Assembly (NCBI GenBank): GCA_947623505.1
Contig: CANQGT010000001.1
Location: forward strand, 186,001 to 250,000
Length of the DNA stretch: 64,000 nucleotides
Direction of reading: 5' to 3'
Source of the DNA: an uncultured Clostridia bacterium
GTDB taxonomy: Bacteria > Bacillota > Clostridia > Oscillospirales > Acutalibacteraceae
A model generated the notes under the pieces. It did no database searches. It saw nothing but the letters and a program-made list of their open reading frames with translations, and had not been told where the DNA came from. The stretch's first letter is position 1; each line of letters starts with the position of its first letter. Positions 1-9,139 of this stretch are shown here, piece after piece. The translations under genes were made by a program, and so were the position numbers.

Positions 1-541
1 TCAGCGTCGGCATTGCCTCGTTGTATTGATTTGTATAAACAGAAAATGTATCTGTTTTTTGCAATCTGAATCCAAGTGAAATATAAAGCAAGATCGCTTT
101 CCAACTCCAGGGCTGCGTATGGATATAAATCGGTTTTTGATTGCGAAGATAAAACCGGTTCATTGTCTCTGTGCAAAGCGCTCGTCCAAATCCTTTCCCT
201 TGAAATGCTTCATCCACAACCAACCAATGAAGCGAATTTACTTTCCTCCCATATCGTTTATCCATCCAACTGATGCAGGAACCGATGGCTTGACTTGTGT
301 TGTCAAGCAGAAACAAAATCTTCTCCGAATTATTTCCTTTTGCGTAATTATCCGTAAAATAGCGTACAGCTTCTTTGTAGGACGCAAAATCTCCAATTGC
401 ACATTCAAGCCTTGCCCAATCTGTTTCAAGCCCTTTTTCATACGGTACGATTGTATAACCGGCAGTCAGTTGAATTTGTCTAAGCGGATATTTATCACAA
501 CGAAGAATCAGATTGTAAAACGGAATCGACCTGTCAAGCAT
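1..541 (-). CDS. GNAT-family N-acetyltransferase, C-terminus cut by window edge
   Basis: The minus strand is open from an ATG at 539-541 to the left edge, giving 180 codons without a stop, so the gene continues outside the window. Near residue 118 the protein reads VVDEAFQGKGFGRAL, the acetyl-CoA pyrophosphate-binding loop (Q/RxxGxG/A) of GNAT acetyltransferases. A beta strand (IYIHTQPWSWKAILLY) and an LGF motif follow, as in motif B of the fold. The substrate cannot be read from the sequence. It is a single gene with no close upstream partner; tRNA-Ala lies behind it on the same strand. Confidence 0.75.
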   Translation of the reverse strand, partial: MLDRSIPFYNLILRCDKYPLRQIQLTAGYTIVPYEKGLETDWARLECAIGDFASYKEAVRYFTDNYAKGNNSEKILFLLDNTSQAIGSCISWMDKRYGRKVNSLHWLVVDEAFQGKGFGRALCTETMNRFYLRNQKPIYIHTQPWSWKAILLYISLGFRLQKTDTFSVYTNQYNEAMPTL

Positions 542-639
542 AGAATCCCTCTTTCAAATTGCGATTTTTCAAGTATTTTTTATTATATCAGACAATGAAA
601 CGAAATTGAAGGCGAGCGTCGGCTCCAAAGAGAGATATG

Positions 640-675
640 CGCGGCGGCGAAGAAAGAAAAGCCGCCGCGAACGTT
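640..675 (-). terminator. GC-rich hairpin downstream of tRNA-Ala
   Basis: A perfect gcggcggc / gccgccgc stem with an A/G-rich loop lies just 3' of the minus-strand tRNA-Ala. No clear T-run follows, so it may be a processing or pause hairpin rather than a strong intrinsic terminator. Confidence 0.35.
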
Positions 676-692
676 CAAAGCCCGCGGCGGCG

Positions 693-768
693 TGGTGGAC
701 ACGAAGGGAGTCGAACCCTCGACCTCTGCAATGCGAATGCAGCACTCTCCCAACTGAGCTACGCGCCC
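693..768 (-). tRNA. tRNA-Ala (anticodon CGC)
   Basis: A 76-nt cloverleaf with encoded CCA. The acceptor stem GGGCGCG/CGTGTCC contains the G3:U70 wobble pair that is the alanine identity element. The anticodon loop is TTCGCAT (anticodon CGC, reads GCG), and the T loop is TTCGACT. Both anticodon and G3:U70 agree on alanine. Confidence 0.95.
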
Positions 769-884
769 TTATTAAATGCAGATATATTGTAGCACTAACA
801 GGGCGGTATAATCAAGTATAAATTTCATTTTTTCGCAATTTTTTTATTTCCACTAAAATCAGAGCGGATTTTACGTATATTACA

Positions 885-1583
885 CTAATCGCTCCACTTT
901 ACGAGGATATCCTTTTCCGCCTTTGAGGCGTCAAACCGAAAATGGAACGAAACTTTTCCCCAATCGAGATAATTTTCCTCGCGGTTCGGCTGTCCGCCGT
1001 TATGTATAATATAAGTGCGCCCGATGCTGTCCCTTCTGTCCGAAACGATGCCGATATGCTTATCGCCGTTAAATATAACTATATCGCCGCCCTGCCATTG
1101 TTCAATATCGTCAATATCGGTAGTAAGGGAGACGGCGTGCTTTTCAAAAAAGGTCAAAAGATTTCTCACCCGCCGAAAATCAATATTTTTGTCCCTTGTG
1201 CTCACCGAAGAATAAGCAAGCGGCCTTTGCCGTATATCACGGTCCACCATTTCACGCAGGTCGTAGCCCGCATTTTTGAAAGCGCGCCACACCACGTCCG
1301 TGCATACGCCGATATTATCGGGAGGAAACCCGCCGTCAAAATACCGCCCGTCGTATTTCGGGTGATTTTTCGCGTCCTTTCTTGCTCCGAGAACGAAATC
1401 GGAATAATCGTCCGCTCCGTTTTCATTGAAATCAACGGAGCTTTTCAGCCGTTCAAATCCGAAATCCTCGGCCGTGTAAAACTTTTCGGAAGTGTTTTTA
1501 AAACATACCGCCGCGATAAGCACCGCCGCTACTAAAACCGCCAAGGCGGCAAAAACCGCGCCCCGCGCCTTACCTTTTTTCAT
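885..1583 (-). CDS. DUF1287 family exported protein
   Basis: A 232-residue protein. The start at 1583 is chosen because a good ribosome binding site (GGGGAG) lies 8 bases upstream and the protein then begins with a basic N-terminus (MKKGKAR) and a hydrophobic segment at about residues 8-25, a signal peptide or anchor. The body has the DUF1287 hallmark GVCTDVVWRAFKNAGYDL with its invariant Cys and, near the C-terminus, HIGIVSDRR and IIHNGG. These resemble the Cys/His arrangement of NlpC/P60-like papain folds. The family is unassigned; a cell-wall role is inference. It lies 177 bp downstream of nfnB but is separated from it by a terminator. Confidence 0.85.
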   Translation of the reverse strand: MKKGKARGAVFAALAVLVAAVLIAAVCFKNTSEKFYTAEDFGFERLKSSVDFNENGADDYSDFVLGARKDAKNHPKYDGRYFDGGFPPDNIGVCTDVVWRAFKNAGYDLREMVDRDIRQRPLAYSSVSTRDKNIDFRRVRNLLTFFEKHAVSLTTDIDDIEQWQGGDIVIFNGDKHIGIVSDRRDSIGRTYIIHNGGQPNREENYLDWGKVSFHFRFDASKAEKDILVKWSD

Positions 1584-1670
1584 AAATCCATCTCCCCTTT
1601 TCTTTATTATGCGGTTCTGCGCGATAAAATACAATGAACCGATGATTGATTTTATCCGCCGAACGTGGAT

Positions 1671-1701
1671 AAAAAAGAAACAAAGAGCGCGTCTTTGTTT
1701 C
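1671..1701 (-). terminator. Rho-independent terminator of nfnAB
   Basis: On the minus strand GAAACAAAGA and TCTTTGTTTC form a 10-bp stem around a 5-base loop, followed directly by six T. It lies 59 bases after the nfnB stop. Confidence 0.85.
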
Positions 1702-1759
1702 TTCGTATTTTCTTTCCGCATTTTCGGCAAAAAACCAAAAGGTCAGAACCGTTTTGTTT

Positions 1760-3142
1760 TCATTTTTCTTTTTCTGACAAATATTTGTCAATGGCGGCCG
1801 CCGCCTTTTTACCCGCTTCCATCGCTTTTATAACGGTCGCCGCTCCGGTTACGGCGTCTCCTCCCGCGAAAACGCCCTCTTTTGAAGTCCTGCCGCTCTC
1901 GTCCGTAACGATCCCGCCGCGCTCGTTTACCTCAAGGCCAAGAGTGGTATTTTTTATAAGCGGATTCGGCGTTGTGCCGATCGCTATAATCACCGTATCC
2001 GCGTCTATCGTGTGTTCGCTGCCTTTTATGGGGATCGGGCTTCGCCTGCCCGAGCCGTCAGGCTCGCCAAGCTCCATTTCAACGCACTCCACGGCGCGTA
2101 CATTATGGTTTTCATCACCAAGAATACGAACGGGATTCGTAAGCGTTCTGAACTCTATCTGCTCCTCGGCGGCGTGCTCCACCTCTTCCGCTCTCGCGGG
2201 CAGTTCATCGCGTGAACGGCGGTAAATCACATATACGTTTTCCGCGCCGAGGCGTTTTGCGCAACGCGCCGCGTCCATAGCTACGTTCCCTCCGCCGACT
2301 ACCGCGACGTTTTTGCCTTTTTGAACGGGCGTTCTGGCGGAGCTTTCATACGCCTTCATCAGATTTACCCGCGTGAGAAATTCGTTTGCGGAATAAACAC
2401 CGTTCAGATTTTCGCCCTCAATGCCCATAAAGCGAGGCAGACCCGCGCCCGAGCCGATAAACACCGCGTCGTAATCCTGCAAAAGATCGTCTATCGACAG
2501 ACTTTTTCCGATAATCACGTTCGTTTTAAAATCGACTCCCATCTCTTTTAGCCCGTCGATCTCTCGCGCGACTATCGATTTCGGAAGCCTGAATTCGGGT
2601 ATGCCGTAAACCAAAACGCCGCCTGCGACGTGCAGCGCCTCGAAAACCGTTACCTCATATCCCAGCTTCGCGAGATCGCCCGCGCAGGTCAACGAGCTCG
2701 GCCCCGAACCTATAACGGCCACTTTTTTTCCGTTTTTTTCAGCGATTTTCGCTTTCGCTTTTCTGTGCTCGTTATGGTAGTCGGCGACAAAGCGTTCCAG
2801 CCTGCCTATCGCTATAGGCTCGCCCTTTATTCCGCGAACGCATTTTGACTCGCACTGCTTTTCCTGCGGGCACACTCTGCCGCAAACCGCGGGCAGCGAA
2901 GAGGAGCGGCTGAGCACCTCATACGCTTTTTCAAAATCCCCCTCGGCGGTATATTTTAGAAAATCGGGTATAAGAATATTCACGGGGCAGCCGCCGACGC
3001 AAGGCTTATGCTTGCAATTAAGGCAGCGCTTAGCCTCGGCCATAGCGGTTTCGGCATCGTAACCGAGCGCAACTTCTTTGAAATTTTTGTTTCTCTCAAG
3101 CGGGTCTCGGCTCGGCATAGGGTATCTTTTGTTCGCGTCCAT
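1760..3142 (-). CDS. nfnB: NfnB-like subunit of NADH-dependent ferredoxin:NADP+ oxidoreductase (GltA-like)
   Basis: A 460-residue flavoprotein of the glutamate synthase small-subunit family. The N-terminus carries two cysteine clusters (CLNCKHKPCVGGCP and CGRVCPQEKQCESKC) that bind two [4Fe-4S] clusters. Two Rossmann dinucleotide motifs follow: VAVIGSGPSSL at about residue 140 for FAD, and VAVVGGGNVAMDAAR at about 280 for NADPH. The upstream gene encodes the partner FAD/[2Fe-2S] subunit, which makes the electron-bifurcating Nfn complex more likely than glutamate synthase, and no glutamate synthase large subunit is present. Two adjacent ATGs exist. The one at 3142 has better spacing (7) from GGAGG; the one at 3145 would overlap the upstream stop as ATGA. 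Confidence 0.85.
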   Translation of the reverse strand: MDANKRYPMPSRDPLERNKNFKEVALGYDAETAMAEAKRCLNCKHKPCVGGCPVNILIPDFLKYTAEGDFEKAYEVLSRSSSLPAVCGRVCPQEKQCESKCVRGIKGEPIAIGRLERFVADYHNEHRKAKAKIAEKNGKKVAVIGSGPSSLTCAGDLAKLGYEVTVFEALHVAGGVLVYGIPEFRLPKSIVAREIDGLKEMGVDFKTNVIIGKSLSIDDLLQDYDAVFIGSGAGLPRFMGIEGENLNGVYSANEFLTRVNLMKAYESSARTPVQKGKNVAVVGGGNVAMDAARCAKRLGAENVYVIYRRSRDELPARAEEVEHAAEEQIEFRTLTNPVRILGDENHNVRAVECVEMELGEPDGSGRRSPIPIKGSEHTIDADTVIIAIGTTPNPLIKNTTLGLEVNERGGIVTDESGRTSKEGVFAGGDAVTGAATVIKAMEAGKKAAAAIDKYLSEKEK

Positions 3143-3975
3143 CATTTTACCTCCGTTTTCAAAAGCCTGCAATCGGCCTCTCTCTCAAACTTTCTGTAAG
3201 CGCCGCCGCGCTGTATTGCCTCGTCAAAATCAACAAGATGGCCGTCAAATTCGGGGCCGTCAACACACGCGAATTTTGTTTTTCCGCCCACGGTCAGTCG
3301 GCAGCCGCCGCACATTCCCGTGCCGTCCACCATAATGGGATTCATTGAAACAACCGTCTTTATATTATATTTTTTCGTAAGCTCACACACCGCTTTCATC
3401 ATCGGCAGAGGCCCTACGGCAAACACAAGCTCATATTTCTCGCCGCTTTTTATCAAGCCTTCAAGAGCGTCCGTTACAAAGCCCTTTTCACCTGCCGTGC
3501 CGTCGTCCGTGACAAGAAGACTTTTATGTGAAACGTTTTGAAAATCCTTTTCAAGAATAATCAGATTTTTTGTTCTGAAGCCTATTATGCTGTGAACCTC
3601 CGCGCCGCCCTCATAAAACTTTTTTGTTATGGGCAGGGCGATCGCGCAGCCTACTCCTCCGCCTATCACCGCAACCTTTTTATAGCATTCCGTTTTTGTG
3701 GGATTTCCGAGCGGCCCCGCGAAATCGCATATAAATTCGCCTTTCTTCTTCTCGTTGAGACGAGCGGTTTCTGCTCCGGCTATCTGAAAAATCACGGTGA
3801 CCGTTTCGTTTATCCTGTCAAAATCCGCTATCGTAAGCGGTATTCTTTCGCCGTCCTCATCCACGCGAAGTATTATAAACTGCCCCGCCTGCGCCTTTCT
3901 CGAAACGAAAGGCGCTTTTATCACCATTTTTGTAACGGAGCCGTTAAGCGGTTCTTTTTCAACGATCTCATACAT
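3142..3975 (-). CDS. nfnA: NfnA-like ferredoxin-NADP reductase subunit (FAD, [2Fe-2S])
   Basis: A 277-residue protein of the sulfide dehydrogenase / dihydroorotate dehydrogenase electron-transfer family. It has an FAD-binding barrel (GQFIILRV and ERIPLTIAD), a nucleotide-binding half (VAVIGGGVGCAIALP) and a C-terminal iron-sulfur segment DGTGMCGGCRLTVGGK...ACVDGPEFDGH with four cysteines for the [2Fe-2S] cluster. With nfnB it forms the NfnAB complex, which couples NADH and reduced ferredoxin oxidation to NADP+ reduction in anaerobic clostridia (family knowledge). The ribosome binding site AGGAG is 8 bases before the ATG. Its TGA overlaps the nfnB start region, so the two genes are translationally coupled. 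Confidence 0.87.
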   Translation of the reverse strand: MYEIVEKEPLNGSVTKMVIKAPFVSRKAQAGQFIILRVDEDGERIPLTIADFDRINETVTVIFQIAGAETARLNEKKKGEFICDFAGPLGNPTKTECYKKVAVIGGGVGCAIALPITKKFYEGGAEVHSIIGFRTKNLIILEKDFQNVSHKSLLVTDDGTAGEKGFVTDALEGLIKSGEKYELVFAVGPLPMMKAVCELTKKYNIKTVVSMNPIMVDGTGMCGGCRLTVGGKTKFACVDGPEFDGHLVDFDEAIQRGGAYRKFEREADCRLLKTEVK

Positions 3976-4103
3976 TATATCAACTCCTGTTTTTTGCGCC
4001 GAAAGTGCGGAAAAATCCCATAATAGTATTACCCATAAATATTAGAAGCAAATAAAAAACGCCGATAAAATTGTGCAGACGGGCAAAAATCATAAAGCCC
4101 GAT

Positions 4104-4700
4104 TCATTTTCTCTCACCGGCGGAATGGGCAAGATCGCCCGTTTTAAGTCTTTGCCATTCGCTTTTGATAATACCGTAAAATGATATATCAAGAAATTCG
4201 CCGCTCAATGATTTAAAGTATTCACGCTTTGTTCCCTCATAGGTGAGACCGCATTTTTGGGCAACTCTGCCCGAAGCGGGATTTTTAACGGCGTGGGATA
4301 TTTCAACACGGTTCACACCGACTTCGGAAAACAAAAAATCAACAACTGCTTTTGCGGCTTCGGTCATAAGGCCTTTATTCCAATAATCATAACCCATACA
4401 GTAACCGAGCTCCGCGCGTTCGCTGTTTTCATTCAATTTAACAACGCTGATACCGCCGATGGGCTCGCCCTCATATTCCATTGCCCAATTATATGTGTTT
4501 GGCTCCTCATAGGAAGCGCACCAAGCTTCCAAAAACTGTTTTGTCACATCAATTGATTTGTGAGGGCGCCAGGTCAAAAAGCGTGTGACCCTTTCGTCGT
4601 TTCCCCAATTTTTAAACATCGCCCGCGCGTCGTCAAAAGCGAACTTTCGTAATATAAGCCTTTGTGTATGTATTGTTTGTGTTCCTTTATGAGTAATCAT
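4104..4700 (-). CDS. GNAT acetyltransferase, RimJ/RimL type
   Basis: A 198-residue protein starting TQRLILRKFAFDDARAMF, the typical opening of RimJ/RimL-like GNAT proteins. It continues with IGGISVVKLNENSERAELGY, a compact W-N-K-G-LMTEA acetyl-CoA loop, and VEISHAVKNPASGRVAQKCG near the C-terminus, where an Asn-x2-Ser helix is conserved in the family. The substrate could be a ribosomal protein N-terminus, an amino acid or an antibiotic; nothing in the sequence decides. It lies 6 bp downstream of a methyltransferase on the same strand and is probably co-transcribed with it. Confidence 0.85.
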   Translation of the reverse strand: MITHKGTQTIHTQRLILRKFAFDDARAMFKNWGNDERVTRFLTWRPHKSIDVTKQFLEAWCASYEEPNTYNWAMEYEGEPIGGISVVKLNENSERAELGYCMGYDYWNKGLMTEAAKAVVDFLFSEVGVNRVEISHAVKNPASGRVAQKCGLTYEGTKREYFKSLSGEFLDISFYGIIKSEWQRLKTGDLAHSAGERK

Positions 4701-4706
4701 TATAAA

Positions 4707-5495
4707 TCAATCCTTTCTGAATATATCAAGTGTATGATGTGAGTAGCCGACCATATCTTGCCTTTCACAAACGGCAAGATGGTATTTCAAATACAACTCA
4801 AACATTCGATCGTCCATTTGATCTACGGTCTCGCGCATATGATTTGTATAACCGTCCGCAGCGATAAAATGGAGCTGTGTGACATTAAAGCTTGAACGGA
4901 GTTTATCAATATCTTCTTTTCTGTATAGCTCGAATATGTCCCACGGATTTGAAAAAGTGTCAAACGTCTCCGTGTCGATCATACATTTTTCAATAAGCTC
5001 GTAGATACCGCCGCGGATAAAACCGTATGATAAAACGCTCGCGTCTCCCATACAATATGCCGCGAAAATTATACCGCCTTTCTTTGTTACCCGTATTGCC
5101 TCCGATAAGGCTTTCAGCTTATCGTCGGTTGTAAACAGATGATACATCGGGCCGAGCAGCAGAGTAATATCATAAGTGTCGCTCCCGAAAGCGGACAAAT
5201 CAACGGCGTTGCCTTGCGTTATCGTGACGGGTTCGCCGTCAAGCGTGTTTTGCCTGAAGATTTCTATATTATGCTCAATCAATTCTACCGCGTCAACACG
5301 ATAACCTTTTTGCGCCAAAGCGTGACTGTATCGCCCTGTCGCCGCGCCGATCTCCAAAACTCGCATATTTGGCTTTAAATACTTATCTATATATTTCATA
5401 GTAGTGATATACTCTACCGTTCCGTGTCTTGAGATAAGACGCCCTTTTTCGTCGTGCGTTTCATAATAGTTCGTTAAATAGTTTTTCGTTTCCAT
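4707..5495 (-). CDS. Class I SAM-dependent methyltransferase with attenuated leader
   Basis: A 262-residue Rossmann methyltransferase. Motif I is VLEIGAATGRYS at about residue 45, followed by the acidic loop VDAVEL, ITQGNAVDL and DITLLLGPMYHL (motif IV region). No rRNA- or DNA-specific NPPY-type motif is seen, so the target is not known. The start has GGAGG seven bases upstream. About 320 bases ahead are a strong promoter, a 37-codon leader reading frame and an intrinsic terminator, an arrangement used by inducible ribosome-protection and resistance genes; a resistance role here is inference. A GNAT gene follows after 6 bp. Part of a dispersed repeat (5514-5592) lies between terminator and start. 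Confidence 0.8.
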   Translation of the reverse strand: METKNYLTNYYETHDEKGRLISRHGTVEYITTMKYIDKYLKPNMRVLEIGAATGRYSHALAQKGYRVDAVELIEHNIEIFRQNTLDGEPVTITQGNAVDLSAFGSDTYDITLLLGPMYHLFTTDDKLKALSEAIRVTKKGGIIFAAYCMGDASVLSYGFIRGGIYELIEKCMIDTETFDTFSNPWDIFELYRKEDIDKLRSSFNVTQLHFIAADGYTNHMRETVDQMDDRMFELYLKYHLAVCERQDMVGYSHHTLDIFRKD

Positions 5496-5513
5496 ATCGA
5501 AACCTCCTATAAA

Positions 5514-5592
5514 GTATTGACAAGGGGTTTGAAGCGGTATTTGCGTAAATGAGCCCGCAAAAACCTTATTGTGTTCGACTCCCCTCAGCTTT
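5514..5592 (+). repeat. Half copy of a dispersed TIR element
   Basis: About 78 bases from gtattgacaaggggtttg to cgactcccctcagctt are nearly identical to 42249-42326, where they form the right half of a longer element with terminal inverted repeats. It is non-coding and sits in the untranslated leader of the methyltransferase. Confidence 0.85.
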
Positions 5593-5601
5593 AAAAAATA
5601 T

Positions 5602-5645
5602 AAAAAAACAGCGCAGGCTGAGAATGACTCAAAGCTTGCACTGCG
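5602..5645 (-). terminator. Intrinsic terminator / attenuator before the methyltransferase
   Basis: On the minus strand cagtgcaagct pairs with agcctgcgctg (10 of 11 pairs, one G-T, one mismatch) around a 13-base loop, followed by seven T. It follows the stop of the 37-codon leader frame by 27 bases and precedes the methyltransferase ATG by about 105 bases, so it would stop transcription before the gene unless an alternative structure forms. Confidence 0.75.
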
Positions 5646-5672
5646 TTTAACTCAATCGTATCAGATAAAAAT

Positions 5673-5786
5673 CTAATTTCTTGAATAAGGATACAGCAAT
5701 GTAAGCCCGTCGCTCTGCCAATAATAAGCAGGGACTACGAGCTGCATAAGAGCCGTATTATTAAAGCGGTCTATACGATTTAACAT
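5673..5786 (-). CDS. Putative 37-residue leader peptide
   Basis: A short frame starting MLNRIDRFNNTALMQLVV and ending YPYSRN, with AAGGAG eight bases before the ATG and a consensus promoter immediately upstream (-10 about 28 bases before the start codon). It is followed by an intrinsic terminator and then by the methyltransferase gene. The position, strong expression signals and small size fit a regulatory leader peptide whose translation state controls read-through. I do not recognise the peptide, and it could instead be a free-standing small protein. Confidence 0.6.
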   Translation of the reverse strand: MLNRIDRFNNTALMQLVVPAYYWQSDGLTLLYPYSRN

Positions 5787-5813
5787 TGCCTTATCTCCTT
5801 ATAATTTATGTTT

Positions 5814-5842
5814 ATTATATATTTCTTCATTTTGATTGTCAA
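5814..5842 (-). promoter_or_regulatory. Consensus sigma-A promoter for leader peptide / methyltransferase
   Basis: TTGACA (5842-5837) and TATAAT (5819-5814) are separated by 17 bases on the minus strand, a perfect vegetative promoter. Confidence 0.85.
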
Positions 5843-5930
5843 GGAATTATGGCAAACCGCTCCGATTTCGGGCGGTTTGCCATATCCGGCGCGCTCCTAT
5901 TGTGAAAAACATAGTAGAAACGCATATATC

Positions 5931-6598
5931 TCAATCGGCTGTACCCTCTCTTATCAAGGTAAACTCTCCGCTTTTCAGCACAAAAAGCAAATCATCATTG
6001 CTTTTTATCGGCTTTTCCGTGATAATTCCGCCTTTGGCAAGATTTTTTTCCGTGTGAAAATCGGAACCCGCCACCATAAGCTTGCCCGTTTTTTTCGCCC
6101 AATCATACGCTTTGGCGTTTTCCTCGGCCGAACACTTGCCGTTATAGACCTCTATGCCGTCGAGATATTTCACGCCGACACGGGTGATGTACGGCCTGAA
6201 CGGGTGCGCCTGATAGAGCAGAAAGCCGTTTTCGGCGCAGAACTTTTTCATTTTCGCAACGCTTTTTAGCATAAGATTGCCCGCGTTACAGAGAAAATCC
6301 TCCGTAACACCGTAAATGAGATAGTCGTTGCCCGAGGCGTAGTGGCGCAGCTCCATACCGAGAAGAACGGTGAAATCATCGCCTGCCGCCGCTTTCATAC
6401 GCCTGTAGCCCTCCAGATAAAAATCAATGTTTTTCTGAGGCAGCCAGCGTTTTCTGAAAGTTAGGGGGCTGTAGTGGTCGGTGGCGACTATGCCGCTGTA
6501 GCCCTTTGCTTTGTAAAGCTCAACTATCCTTTCGGGCTCCACCCTGCCGCACATAGAGGTGCAGGCGGTGTGGCAGTGCATTTCATATTTATAACTCA

Positions 6599-6599
<1 letters not shown>
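5931..6599 (-). CDS. PHP-domain metal-dependent phosphoesterase
   Basis: A 222-residue PHP fold. Metal-binding motifs are visible in order: the N-terminal MHCHTACTS (HxH), ATDHYS (motif II), a central GMELRHY glutamate, YQAHPFRP histidine and a C-terminal GSDFHT (DxH). This set binds the trinuclear metal site of PolC/histidinol-phosphatase-like phosphoesterases. The substrate is unknown. Its ATG overlaps the stop of the GH51 arabinofuranosidase gene (TAATG), so the two are translationally coupled; a link to sugar-phosphate metabolism is inference from that. Confidence 0.82.
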
Positions 6600-8143
<1,544 letters not shown>

Positions 8144-8272
8144 TCATTTATATTGTAAAGCGTAATTTCATAATTTTTTATTGTCTTAAAATTCCAAACC
8201 GTTCGTTGTATTTTCATCTGTTTCCTGTGCAAAATATTACAGAGAAAATTACAAATTAAGGGAGAATTGCAA

Positions 8273-8809
8273 ATGAAAGCAACAGGTATAGTAAGGCGAA
8301 TAGACGACTTGGGCAGGATAGTAATACCCAAGGAAATCAGGCGTTCTTTTCGTATCAGAGAGGGCGACCCGCTGGAGATATTCACGGACGCGGAGGGAGA
8401 AGTGATTTTTAAGAAGTATTCGCCTATCGGCGAATTGTCCAACTTCGCGAATCAATACGCCGAAGTACTGCACAAAAGCGGCGGGCTTCCCGTTGCGATA
8501 ATGGATAACGACCACGTTATCGCCGCATCGGGAATAAGCAAACGCGAGATACTTGAGAGGCGCATAACGAAAAACATCGAGGAGCTTATGGAAAACAGAG
8601 CGATACACATTGCCACAAACGATGTGCCGCCGATAAACGCCGTTGAAGGCTTTAACCGCAAGGCAAGCGTTGTTTACCCGATAATTTACGGAGGAGACGT
8701 TTCCGGCGCCGTTGCGCTTATGGAGGACGAGGGAAATCAGCTTCCGAGCGAAACCGATATAAAACTCGTTCAGGTTGCCGCCGCTTTTCTCGGAAAACAA
8801 ATGGAATAA
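8273..8809 (+). CDS. spoVT: Stage V sporulation protein T, AbrB-family regulator
   Basis: A 178-residue regulator. The first 50 residues form the swapped-hairpin AbrB DNA-binding domain (ATGIVRRIDDLGRIVIPKEI), followed by a linker and a GAF-like C-terminal domain of about 120 residues (VAIMDNDHVIAASGISKREI, VVYPIIYGGDVSGAVAL). This two-domain layout is that of SpoVT, the sigma-G dependent forespore regulator, rather than of the shorter AbrB. The start at 8273 has GGGAG eight bases upstream. It is divergent from the GH51 gene. A GC-rich hairpin follows the stop. Confidence 0.93.
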   Translation: MKATGIVRRIDDLGRIVIPKEIRRSFRIREGDPLEIFTDAEGEVIFKKYSPIGELSNFANQYAEVLHKSGGLPVAIMDNDHVIAASGISKREILERRITKNIEELMENRAIHIATNDVPPINAVEGFNRKASVVYPIIYGGDVSGAVALMEDEGNQLPSETDIKLVQVAAAFLGKQME

Positions 8810-8813
8810 TTAA

Positions 8814-8844
8814 GCCGCCCCGCGTTGCATTCACGGGGCGGCAT
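8814..8844 (+). terminator. Hairpin after spoVT
   Basis: GCCGCCCCG and CGGGGCGGC form a strong 9-bp stem immediately after the stop codon. The T-run is short (att), so efficiency is uncertain. Confidence 0.6.
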
Positions 8845-8955
8845 TACATATAATTTACATATAAATTAAATCTTAATTATTTTAGTGATTTTGTCTATTT
8901 TATTTTGCGAAAATACGTAAATTATATTTATAAAGCAGAATATTGCATAAAAATA

Positions 8956-8983
8956 TTGACTTTTTCCCATACACGGATATAAT
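8956..8983 (+). promoter_or_regulatory. Sigma-A promoter of a short RNA gene
   Basis: TTGACT (8956-8961) and TATAAT (8978-8983) with a 16-base spacer. No reading frame with a ribosome binding site follows before the terminator at 9081. Confidence 0.75.
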
Positions 8984-8989
8984 AAAAGC

Positions 8990-9081
8990 AACAAAGCGAG
9001 AAACGCTTTGTTGAAGCCTTTGGCTTTCACATAAATTTTTACCCCTTTGGAAAAACCGCTGACAAAATCGGCGGTTTTTTC
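8990..9081 (+). ncRNA. Candidate small RNA (about 92 nt)
   Basis: A self-contained transcription unit with a promoter at 8956-8983 and an intrinsic terminator at 9049-9081. In between, caacaaagcg/cgctttgttg forms a 10-bp hairpin with a five-base AGAAA loop, aagcc/ggctt forms a small second hairpin, and an unpaired AT-rich stretch (cataaatttttacccct) could pair with targets. There is no start codon with a Shine-Dalgarno. I do not recognise it as 6S, tmRNA, SRP or a known riboswitch. It lies between spoVT and the convergent PurF-like gene. Confidence 0.6.
9049..9081 (+). terminator. Rho-independent terminator of the small RNA
   Basis: aaaaaccgc and gcggttttt form the stem around tgacaaaatcg, ending in a T6 run at 9075-9080. 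Confidence 0.85.
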
Positions 9082-9093
9082 ATTATGCCGAAT

Positions 9094-9139
9094 AAATAAA
9101 TCCCGCCTAAAGATATTTCAGGCGGGATTTATTTATTCT
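9094..9139 (-). terminator. Terminator of the PurF-like gene (bidirectional)
   Basis: An extended palindrome (ataaataaatcccgcct ... aggcgggatttatttat) overlaps the stop region of the minus-strand PurF-like gene, with a T-rich tail on both strands. Confidence 0.75.

Noticed and set aside
3980-4192. 70-codon minus-strand frame with a hydrophobic C-terminus after the GNAT gene
   Set aside because: It overlaps the end of the GNAT gene, lacks a ribosome binding site and has no recognisable feature.
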